Shown here in pieces: positions 33,610 through 40,669 of a DNA stretch of 45,375 bases. The stretch covers positions 1 through 45,375 of the forward strand of contig JAGVNJ010000069.1 of NCBI GenBank assembly GCA_020053305.1, written 5' to 3'. Source of the stretch: Candidatus Edwardsiibacteriota bacterium. Lineage in GTDB: Bacteria; Edwardsbacteria; AC1; EtOH8. The notes below the pieces were generated by a model. It had not been told where the DNA came from and did not search any database. It was given only the letters and a program-made list of their open reading frames with translations. Each line of letters starts with the position of its first letter. Position 1 is the stretch's first letter. Made by a program: the position numbers and the translations under genes.

Positions 33610-34240
33610 CCACCGGCTGACCGAGGCGGTGGAGCTGTTGAAGTCCCGGGATGCCAAAAAGCGCAGGACGGCGGTGGACATAGCGGCCGAGCTGAACACC
33701 GCCGGGTCGGTGGCGCTTCTTATCAAGGCCATTCAGGACCAAAGCTGGAGCCTGCGGGAATATGCCATCAGGAAAACAGCCCTGGCCGGGCATCAGGCCG
33801 TCCAGCCTCTGATCCGGTTGCTGCGGGACGGTGTCTGGTACACCCGGGCCGCGGCTTTGCAGGCTTTGGAGCTTATCGGGGACATCGTTGCTTTGAATGC
33901 CGTCCTGGATCTCTGCAAAGATCCCAACCGTAGCGTGTCCGAGGCCGCCCGCCAAGCGGTCAGCGTCCTGACCGGAAAGACTGAGATGGGCGCACTACTG
34001 GCCCAGGCGGAAAAGATGAAATCAGAACAGCGCGATATTTTGGTCAGTCTGGTATCAGAATCCAACACCAACCTGGCGGAAAACCTCAAGGCCCATATGG
34101 CCGGCCTCCCGACCAATACGGCCTCCGGCGTACCCCCCTTGGCCGCTGAGCCCGGGGCGTCCGAGAGACTGCAGAGCTTGAGGCGAGAGATAAAAACCAT
34201 ATTAAGGCAGAGCGACAGGGACGGCAATGAAGACGCATGA
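33602..34240 (+). CDS. HEAT-repeat protein of unknown function
   Basis: The 212-residue protein consists of HEAT-like helical pairs over residues 1-120 (AKKRRTAVDIAAELN, SWSLREYAIRKTALAG, GVWYTRAAALQALELIG, SVSEAARQAVSVLTG), then a charged helical tail ending QSLRREIKTILRQSD. HEAT scaffolds bind proteins; the partner is unknown. It overlaps obg by eight bases and dprA by 14, implying translational coupling. The role could relate to ribosome assembly or DNA processing, but this is only context. Confidence 0.8.
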   Translation: MTDHRLTEAVELLKSRDAKKRRTAVDIAAELNTAGSVALLIKAIQDQSWSLREYAIRKTALAGHQAVQPLIRLLRDGVWYTRAAALQALELIGDIVALNAVLDLCKDPNRSVSEAARQAVSVLTGKTEMGALLAQAEKMKSEQRDILVSLVSESNTNLAENLKAHMAGLPTNTASGVPPLAAEPGASERLQSLRREIKTILRQSDRDGNEDA

Positions 34241-35327
34241 GGAATTGCTTTGGTGGCTGCGATTGCAGTCGGTCCGGGGAGTCGGCTCCATCAGGTTCAA
34301 TGAACTGATCAGGGTTTTGGGCGACCCTCGAAAGGTATTTGTTTCCGACGACGCAGCGCTGTCAGAGGTTCCCAAGATAGATGCCAGGATCATACAGGAG
34401 ATACGAAACTTCAAGCATATTCCGGGCTATGCCGAGGAGCAGTTGGAGCAGGCCGTTAAGCTGAGGGCCGATATCCTGACCATAGATGATCCGGAATATC
34501 CTGAAAATCTTAAAAATTTCATAGACGCTCCGCCAATTTTGTTTGTGCGGGGCTCCCTGAAAAGCTCCGACCAACGGGCGGTGGCCGTAGTCGGCTCCCG
34601 CAATGCCACCACCTACGGCAAGAACACCTCCTCGGGAATGGCCCGGGAGCTGGCTTTGGCAGGAATAACCGTGGTCAGCGGGATGGCCCGAGGCATCGAT
34701 TCTGCCGCCCATCAGGGGGCGCTGGCCGCCGGAGGCAGGACCATCGCGGTGCTGGGCTGCGGGGTGGATATCGCATATCCGGCCGAAAACAGAAAGCTCC
34801 GGGACTCCATCGTGGAGAACGGGGCGGTGATTTCGGAATACCCCATCGGCGAAAAGCCCATGCCGGCCTATTTTCCCAACCGCAACCGGATCATCACCGG
34901 TCTTTCGCTGGGAGTGCTGGCGGTGGAGGCCCGGGAGGACAGCGGGGTGTTCTCCACCGTCCGGTGGGCGGCCGAGCAGGGCCGGGAGGTTTTTGCGGTT
35001 CCCGGCCCCATAACCTCGGCCACCAGCGTCGGTCCCAATCAGCTGATAAAGCAGGGGGCCAAGATGGTCCTCAATATAAGCGACATCCTGGAGGAGTTGA
35101 AGCTATCGGGTCCCGATAAATCGCCGCCCCAAAAAACCCTTCCCGAAACAGAACTGGATGGCGATGAACGCTCGGTGTTTGCCAGCCTGGCCGATGATCC
35201 CCGGCATATAGATTCAATTGCCGAAATGATAAGGCGAAGTTCGGCCGACACCCTGCGGATACTTTTTACGCTGGAGATGAAGGGCTTAATCAGGCAGATG
35301 CCCGGGAAGATGTTCGTGAAGCTATGA
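34227..35327 (+). CDS. dprA: DNA-processing protein DprA (Smf)
   Basis: DprA loads RecA on incoming single-stranded DNA in natural transformation and is present in many non-competent bacteria. The Rossmann-fold core contains AVVGSRNATTYG, GMARGIDSAAHQGAL, AVLGCGVDIAYPAENR, EYPIGEKPMPAYFPNRNRII and AREDSGVFSTVRWA, all diagnostic. An N-terminal SAM/helix-hairpin-type region and a C-terminal winged-helix-like segment (IAEMIRRSSADTLRILFTLEMKGLI) flank the core. At 366 residues it is full length. It closes the operon from apt onward. Confidence 0.95.
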   Translation: MKTHEELLWWLRLQSVRGVGSIRFNELIRVLGDPRKVFVSDDAALSEVPKIDARIIQEIRNFKHIPGYAEEQLEQAVKLRADILTIDDPEYPENLKNFIDAPPILFVRGSLKSSDQRAVAVVGSRNATTYGKNTSSGMARELALAGITVVSGMARGIDSAAHQGALAAGGRTIAVLGCGVDIAYPAENRKLRDSIVENGAVISEYPIGEKPMPAYFPNRNRIITGLSLGVLAVEAREDSGVFSTVRWAAEQGREVFAVPGPITSATSVGPNQLIKQGAKMVLNISDILEELKLSGPDKSPPQKTLPETELDGDERSVFASLADDPRHIDSIAEMIRRSSADTLRILFTLEMKGLIRQMPGKMFVKL

Positions 35328-35440
35328 TCAGTTTTCTGCTGTAATAAAAAGTTTTGTAACTTTATAGGCTTTTGGGTAAAAATGTTCGGTTTAGGTTTTG
35401 GCGAGGTAAAATAGTGATGAACACGCCTTATGCTGAATAT

Positions 35441-35525
35441 CGTCATTCTGAACCCGACGCCTTGCCTTACCTGTGTAGAATCTGGTTTAGATTATTCGAT
35501 AACTAAGCATGGGGACAGAATGACG
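35441..35525. repeat. family C inverted repeat, copy 2
   Basis: CGTCATTCTG (35441-35450) is an exact inverted copy of CAGAATGACG (35516-35525), separated by 65 bases that include GTAGAATCTG. It lies in the dprA-DUF362 gap, which otherwise shows only AT-rich sequence. Confidence 0.75.
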
Positions 35526-35585
35526 TGAGGTAATAGTTGGGTGGCTGAATAGTTAAGAATTTTAGCTAAACAAACCGGAGTATAG

Positions 35586-36698
35586 ATGACCCAGATCACA
35601 GTCATAAAATGCAGTTCCTATCAAACGGATGAGATCCGGGCCGCCGTCAGGCGGTCGCTGGACCTGCTGGGCGGCATCTCCAGCTTCGTCCAGCCCGGGA
35701 ACAAGGTGCTGCTGAAGCCCAACCTGCTCTCGGCCCAGAGCCCGGAGCAGGCCATCACCACCCACCCGGCGGTGGCGGAGGCGGCCGTCGAACTGGTGAA
35801 GGAGGCCGGGGGGATCCCGATTCTGGGCGACAGCCCGGCCGGGGCCGTCAAAAGCCTGGATGAGTTCTGGAGCGCCACCGGAATGCTGGAGGTCTGCCGC
35901 CGGCACCAGGTCGAATTGGTGAGCTTCGAAAGCTCCGGGGTCTATCAAAGGGAGCTTGACGGCAGAAGGTACCATATCGCCAAGCCGGTGCTGGATGCCG
36001 ACGTCATCATCAACCTGCCCAAATTGAAGACCCACAGCCTGACGGTGATGACCGGGGCGGTGAAGAATATGTACGGCGTCATCCCCGGACTGAAGAAATC
36101 CATGTACCACAAGCAGGCCCCCAAGCCCTGGGAATTCTCAAAACTCCTGGTGGATGTCTTTGCCCTGGCCAGGCCGCAGTTGAACATAGTCGATGCCGTG
36201 ACCGGCATGGAGGGCTTCGGGCCCTCGGCCGGCAAGCCCCGCCAGTTGGGCCTGATCCTGGCCGGGTCGGACGGGGTGGCAGTGGATGCTTGGGCGGCGC
36301 ATTTTTTGGGCCGGAAGCCGCTGGCTATTCCCACCACCAAAATAGCCTACCGCCGTAAACTGGGAGAGGCCGATCTGGGCCGGATTGAAGTTTTGGGGGA
36401 TGATCTCCAACCGCTGAAGGATTTTATCTGGCCCTCCAACTGGTTCTATTCCTTCATTCCTGGCTTTCTGGCCCGATATGCCGCCCGGCTGTTCTGGGTG
36501 CGGCCGGCCATCGACCCCGCCCAGTGCATAAACTGCGGGTACTGCGTGGAGAGCTGCCCGGTCAGCGCTTTGACCTCGATCGGGCCAGTGCCCGAATTCA
36601 ATTATAAGATATGCATAAACTGTCTTTGCTGTAGCGAGGTCTGTCCCCGGCAGGCGATCTATCAAAAGCGCAGTCCGATAGCGAAGCTGGTCCGATGA
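35586..36698 (+). CDS. DUF362 protein with C-terminal two-[4Fe-4S] ferredoxin domain
   Basis: Residues 1-300 form a DUF362 domain, recognised by KVLLKPNLLSAQSPEQAITTHP, GDSPAG, IINLPKLKTHSLTVMTGAVKN and the GFGPSAGKP segment. The C-terminal 65 residues carry two C-x2-C-x2-C-x3-C-P clusters (CINCGYCVESCP and CINCLCCSEVCP), so it should bind two [4Fe-4S] clusters. The electron partner and substrate are unknown for this family. GGAG lies a few bases before ATG 35586. The next gene overlaps its stop by four bases (ATGA). Confidence 0.9.
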   Translation: MTQITVIKCSSYQTDEIRAAVRRSLDLLGGISSFVQPGNKVLLKPNLLSAQSPEQAITTHPAVAEAAVELVKEAGGIPILGDSPAGAVKSLDEFWSATGMLEVCRRHQVELVSFESSGVYQRELDGRRYHIAKPVLDADVIINLPKLKTHSLTVMTGAVKNMYGVIPGLKKSMYHKQAPKPWEFSKLLVDVFALARPQLNIVDAVTGMEGFGPSAGKPRQLGLILAGSDGVAVDAWAAHFLGRKPLAIPTTKIAYRRKLGEADLGRIEVLGDDLQPLKDFIWPSNWFYSFIPGFLARYAARLFWVRPAIDPAQCINCGYCVESCPVSALTSIGPVPEFNYKICINCLCCSEVCPRQAIYQKRSPIAKLVR

Positions 36699-37603
36699 AA
36701 AGCAGGGCACTCAAACACCGTCTGGAATATGCCCTGCTGGCATCATTGGGAACGCTGGGTCGGGCGGTATCCGAAAATACCGCCGCCGCGGCCGGAGCCC
36801 GGCTGGGCGAAGCGGCCTTTGACGTTTTCAAGCTCCGCCGGAAGGTGGCATTGGATAATCTGCTCCAGGCCTTTCCCGAACGATCATCGATTGAGATCGA
36901 AGCTATCGCCCGGAGCCTGTATCGCAACCTGGGAAAGAACCTGCTGGAGTTTTTGCGGTTTCCAAATTTGTCCGGGGAGGACATCAGGCATAAGGTGACA
37001 TTCATCGGTCGGGAGCATTTCGACCGGGCGATCGAAGGGGGCAAGGGGGCCCTGCTGATCAGCAGCCATTTCGGGAACTGGGAGCTTTACGCCGCCTCCA
37101 TCGCGGCTTACGGGTATCCCATCTCGGTGGTGGTCTACGAACAGCACAATCCCCTGACCGACCGGATGATGAACGACATCCGCCGGGCCAAGAACATCGA
37201 CGTCATCTTCAAACCGGACGCCCCCCGGGCCATACTGAAAGCCCTGGCCAAAAACCGTTTCGTGGCCATACTGATCGACCAGGACGCCGGGCAGGACGGG
37301 GTGTTTGTGGATTTCATGGGGCGGCCGGCATCAACCGCCAAGGGGCCGGCGGTGTTTGCCATCCGGACCGGGGCCCCGCTGCTGACCGGGGTGATCGTCC
37401 GGCAGGCCGACGGCGGGCATACCGGTTATATCGAGCCCCCGGCCTATGCCGATCCGACAAAAGACAAGGAACAGGAGACCCAACGGCTGACCGCCTATGT
37501 CACAGCGGCCATGGAAAGATATGTCAGAAAATACCCCGACCACTGGTACTGGGTGCACCGCCGGTGGAAAACCCAGCCTATGGGATCTGAGGGGTCGTCA
37601 TGA
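36695..37603 (+). CDS. LpxL/HtrB-like lipid A late acyltransferase
   Basis: The family transfers an acyl chain to Kdo-lipid A precursors at the inner membrane. The catalytic H-x4-E motif appears as HFGNWE (His125, Glu130), preceded by ALLISS and followed by a KPDAPRAILKALAKN region and IDQDAGQDGVFVDFMG, all typical. A hydrophobic N-terminal helix anchors it. The length is 302 residues. It supports the presence of lipopolysaccharide. It overlaps both neighbours by four bases, so it is co-transcribed with the DUF362 gene and the lipoprotein gene. Confidence 0.9.
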   Translation: MKSRALKHRLEYALLASLGTLGRAVSENTAAAAGARLGEAAFDVFKLRRKVALDNLLQAFPERSSIEIEAIARSLYRNLGKNLLEFLRFPNLSGEDIRHKVTFIGREHFDRAIEGGKGALLISSHFGNWELYAASIAAYGYPISVVVYEQHNPLTDRMMNDIRRAKNIDVIFKPDAPRAILKALAKNRFVAILIDQDAGQDGVFVDFMGRPASTAKGPAVFAIRTGAPLLTGVIVRQADGGHTGYIEPPAYADPTKDKEQETQRLTAYVTAAMERYVRKYPDHWYWVHRRWKTQPMGSEGSS

Positions 37604-37791
37604 AGCGTCTAATTTTAATCATTCCATTGTTCCTGTTGATGGCCGGATGTGGCAAGAAAACAGAAAACGATTCCAGTGATGGCACACCGATAGACACTTA
37701 CCGCCAGGGGATTGACCGGGCCCAGGAGGTAAAGAAGAAATCTGATGAACGGGCTAAAAATCTTGATTCCATTTCTCAGGGAGATCAATGA
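37600..37791 (+). CDS. small lipoprotein
   Basis: The 63-residue product begins with a lipoprotein signal ending in the lipobox LMAGC, so Cys17 should be lipidated. The mature part is short and highly charged, with a predicted helix of Lys and Glu (RAQEVKKKSDERAKNL). It resembles other tiny lipoproteins without known function. It overlaps the acyltransferase stop by four bases and precedes mutL by 25 bases. Confidence 0.75.
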   Translation: MKRLILIIPLFLLMAGCGKKTENDSSDGTPIDTYRQGIDRAQEVKKKSDERAKNLDSISQGDQ

Positions 37792-37816
37792 TAAACATCT
37801 TGATGCTTAAAATATC

Positions 37817-39547
37817 ATGCCCATAAAAGTCTTACCCATAGACATAGTCAACAAGATCGCCGCCGGGGAGGTGGTGGAGCGCCCGGCATCGGTGGTCAAG
37901 GAGCTGGTGGAGAACAGCCTGGATGCCGGGGCCTCGGCCGTCGAAGTGGAGATAAAGCAAGGCGGGCTGCGGTTGATCAGGGTCTCCGATGACGGCAGTG
38001 GGATGGACCCCGCAGAGATGCGCCTGAGCCTGGAGCGCCATGCCACCAGCAAGATCGCCGGTTATGATGATTTGTTATCCATCGCCAGCTACGGATTCCG
38101 GGGCGAGGCCCTGCCCAGCATGGCCTCGGTCTCTCGGCTGACCATGGCATCCCGTTCGGAGGGGGCCTCCTCGGCCTGGGTGATAGAATGCGACGGCGGG
38201 CGCATCATCGCCCAAAAGGAGAGCGCCGGAAACCGGGGAACCACAATTATTGTGGAGGAGTTGTTTGCCAATGTCCCTGCCCGGAGAAAATTCCTCAAAG
38301 CCGAGATGACCGAGGCCCGCAAGGTGGCCGATGAGGTGGTCAGCCAGGCCATTGCCAACCCGGAAGTCTCATTCCGGCTGATAATAGACGGGAAGGAGAG
38401 CTTCGATTATCATACGGGACCTTTGGAACAGCGGCTGGAGGATATCCTGACGGCCGATGTTTTTCGCAGCATGCTGCCGGTAGAGTTCGGCCAAAGACCT
38501 CTGGCTGTCAAAGGATTTGCCTTGAGCCCGGACAAACTGCTGGCCCGGCGACGGGATCAGTACCTGTTCGTGAACGGCCGGCGGGTATCCGACCGGCTGG
38601 CGGGATCGGCCATCTACCGGGGCTACGGCCCCAGCCTGCTGGGCAGGCATCCGTCCTATGTGCTCTTCCTGGAGATCTCCCCCCGGCAGGTGGATATCAA
38701 TGTCCATCCGGCCAAGCGCGAGGTAAGGTTCCGGGATGACGGGCTGGTGTTCAACACCGTTCGTTCCGCCATTCATCGGGCGATGTTCCAGGAGCCGGGC
38801 GCTCCGGATAGTTTATCGCCAGGCAGTTTCGGCGGCTTCTTTGGATCAAGCAGCCAACAGTATACCGGCAAAGAGGGTTTGACTCTGGAGGATAAAAAAG
38901 CCGTATATCAACTGTACGGGTCGGAGGAGCCGAAAGCCATTGGCGAACTTTTCGGCGTGGCCGAGCCCCGTTCCGAAAATGTTTCCCTGGTCAGTTATTG
39001 GCAGGCCCATAACCGGTACATCTTTGCCGGGATCAAGAACGGCATCATCATGGTGGACCAGCATGCCGCCCATGAACGGATACTTTTTGAGGAACTTTTA
39101 AAGTCCCGGGAGAAACGGCTCTCCCAGCAGTTGCTGTTCCCGGTCACTCTGGAGTTGAACCCCTCGCAGAAAATAGCCTGGGAACAATTTCAGGACGTTT
39201 TCTCCTCCCTGGGATTCGATGTCAAGCAATTCAGCGGGAACACCATCGTCATCGAAGGTCTGCCGGCCGCGGCCGGCGATCGGGTGGAGGGCGGAGAACT
39301 GATCAGAAATATCCTGTCAGACCTCTGCCAGAACCCGGCCGCTTCTGTGGAGCCGGCCGAGAAGCTGGCCATGTCGTTCGCCTGCCATGCGGCAGTCAAG
39401 GCCGGCCAGCCGCTTTCCCAAGAGGAGATGAACCGGCTGATAGATAGGCTGTTCGCCACCAGCTCGCCATACCTCGACCCCCACGGCCGCCCGGCAGTGA
39501 TCAGGCTGACCCTGGACGACCTGGAGCGGAGATTCGGCCGGATATGA
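37817..39547 (+). CDS. mutL: DNA mismatch repair protein MutL (endonuclease type)
   Basis: MutL couples MutS mismatch recognition to strand incision. The GHKL ATPase motifs are intact: ENSLDAGA, DDGSGM, the ATSKI loop and YGFRGEAL. The C-terminal nuclease motif DQHAAHERILFE (414-425) fits D-Q-H-A-x2-E-x4-E, so incision by MutL itself is expected. The second conserved metal motif, normally C-P-H-G-R-P, reads DPHGRP (554-559), with Asp replacing the usual zinc-binding Cys; the partner Cys523 (in ACHAAVK) is present. It has 576 residues. miaA overlaps by four bases, a conserved mutL-miaA order. Confidence 0.95.
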   Translation: MPIKVLPIDIVNKIAAGEVVERPASVVKELVENSLDAGASAVEVEIKQGGLRLIRVSDDGSGMDPAEMRLSLERHATSKIAGYDDLLSIASYGFRGEALPSMASVSRLTMASRSEGASSAWVIECDGGRIIAQKESAGNRGTTIIVEELFANVPARRKFLKAEMTEARKVADEVVSQAIANPEVSFRLIIDGKESFDYHTGPLEQRLEDILTADVFRSMLPVEFGQRPLAVKGFALSPDKLLARRRDQYLFVNGRRVSDRLAGSAIYRGYGPSLLGRHPSYVLFLEISPRQVDINVHPAKREVRFRDDGLVFNTVRSAIHRAMFQEPGAPDSLSPGSFGGFFGSSSQQYTGKEGLTLEDKKAVYQLYGSEEPKAIGELFGVAEPRSENVSLVSYWQAHNRYIFAGIKNGIIMVDQHAAHERILFEELLKSREKRLSQQLLFPVTLELNPSQKIAWEQFQDVFSSLGFDVKQFSGNTIVIEGLPAAAGDRVEGGELIRNILSDLCQNPAASVEPAEKLAMSFACHAAVKAGQPLSQEEMNRLIDRLFATSSPYLDPHGRPAVIRLTLDDLERRFGRI

Positions 39548-40452
39548 ATTCGGTTCTGGTCATCGCTGGCCCCACCGCCGTGGGAAAGACCACGCTGGCG
39601 CTGGAGCTGGCCGGAAAGATTGGCGCCGAGATAATCTCGGCCGATTCCCGGCAGGTGTACAAGTATCTTGATGTCGGCACCGCCAAGCCCACCAAAGCCG
39701 AACGGCAAAAGATCAAGCATCATCTGATAGATTTCCTGGAACCGGATGACGCATACAGCGCCGCTCGTTTTGCGGCCGATGCCCGGAGCATAATGGACAA
39801 GCTTGATGAGGAGGGCAAAAGATATATCATTGCCGGGGGCTCGGGGCTCTACCTGAAAGCGCTTATCGAGGGCCTGTCGCAGATCCCTTCGGCCGATGAG
39901 AATATCCGGCGGGAATTGGATTCGCTTTTGGCGGATAAAGGCAAGGGAGGATTATATGAAATGCTTCAAGAGCTTGATCCCGAATCCGCCGAAAAACTAA
40001 AACCCAACGATTCAGTCCGGATAACCAGGGCCATCGAGGTATTTAAACTCTCCGGCATAAAAATATCGCAGTGGCAGAAGAAGGAACGGGTGAAGGATAA
40101 GCGCCGCTACCGGCTGGTGGTGCTCAACCGGGAGCGCGATCTGCTCTACCGTCTGATAGAGATCAGAGTGGACCAGATGATAGAGCAGGGGCTGTTCGAA
40201 GAAACAGCCGGGGTGCTTAAGATGGGTTATTCTCCGGAACTCAACTCGCTCAACACTGTGGGATACAAGGAATCCATAGCTTTCATCAATGGAAAAATGG
40301 ACCGAAGCACCGCGGTCGGCCTGATCAAGCAGAACACCAGACGCTATGCCAAAAGGCAGATGACCTGGTTCCGGGGCATGACCCAGGCGGAATGGCTGGA
40401 GATTGACAAAAGAAGCAGCCTGGAAAAGATTGCCGAAGGACTGAATCAATAA
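39544..40452 (+). CDS. miaA: tRNA dimethylallyltransferase
   Basis: MiaA transfers a dimethylallyl group to N6 of A37 in tRNAs reading UNN codons. The P-loop GPTAVGKTTLA is at about residues 8-18, followed by ADSRQVYKYLDVGTAKP, HHLIDFLEPDDAYS, the GGSGLYLKALIEG segment and NTRRYAKRQMTWFRG. The length is 302 residues, as usual. ATG 39544 overlaps the mutL stop by four bases. Downstream, 40453-40669 is non-coding. Confidence 0.96.
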   Translation: MNSVLVIAGPTAVGKTTLALELAGKIGAEIISADSRQVYKYLDVGTAKPTKAERQKIKHHLIDFLEPDDAYSAARFAADARSIMDKLDEEGKRYIIAGGSGLYLKALIEGLSQIPSADENIRRELDSLLADKGKGGLYEMLQELDPESAEKLKPNDSVRITRAIEVFKLSGIKISQWQKKERVKDKRRYRLVVLNRERDLLYRLIEIRVDQMIEQGLFEETAGVLKMGYSPELNSLNTVGYKESIAFINGKMDRSTAVGLIKQNTRRYAKRQMTWFRGMTQAEWLEIDKRSSLEKIAEGLNQ

Positions 40453-40669
40453 GAAACCTCTGCGAAACTAACCACGGAATCACGGAGGTTTTAGAAACGC
40501 GGAATAATATCCATTAAATCTTCATTTTCTTAGTGATTTCCTTCCGAGAATTCAGTGTTTTCGCTTACGCTTCCTGCATGTCTTCTTCAAGTGCCATAGC
40601 TTCAGCGAAGGCACCCCGTGTTAAAAGGTACTTTTGCAGAAGCCACAATAAATATTTAAGAAAGCCGAA
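40453..40669. other. intergenic sequence after miaA
   Basis: AAACCTC (40454-40460) can pair with GAGGTTT (40485-40491) to form a weak hairpin that may end the miaA transcript. The enclosed sequence ACCACGGAATCACGGAGG resembles a dispersed intergenic element seen in other genomes. The rest is AT-rich with no promoter or gene I can support. Confidence 0.35.
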
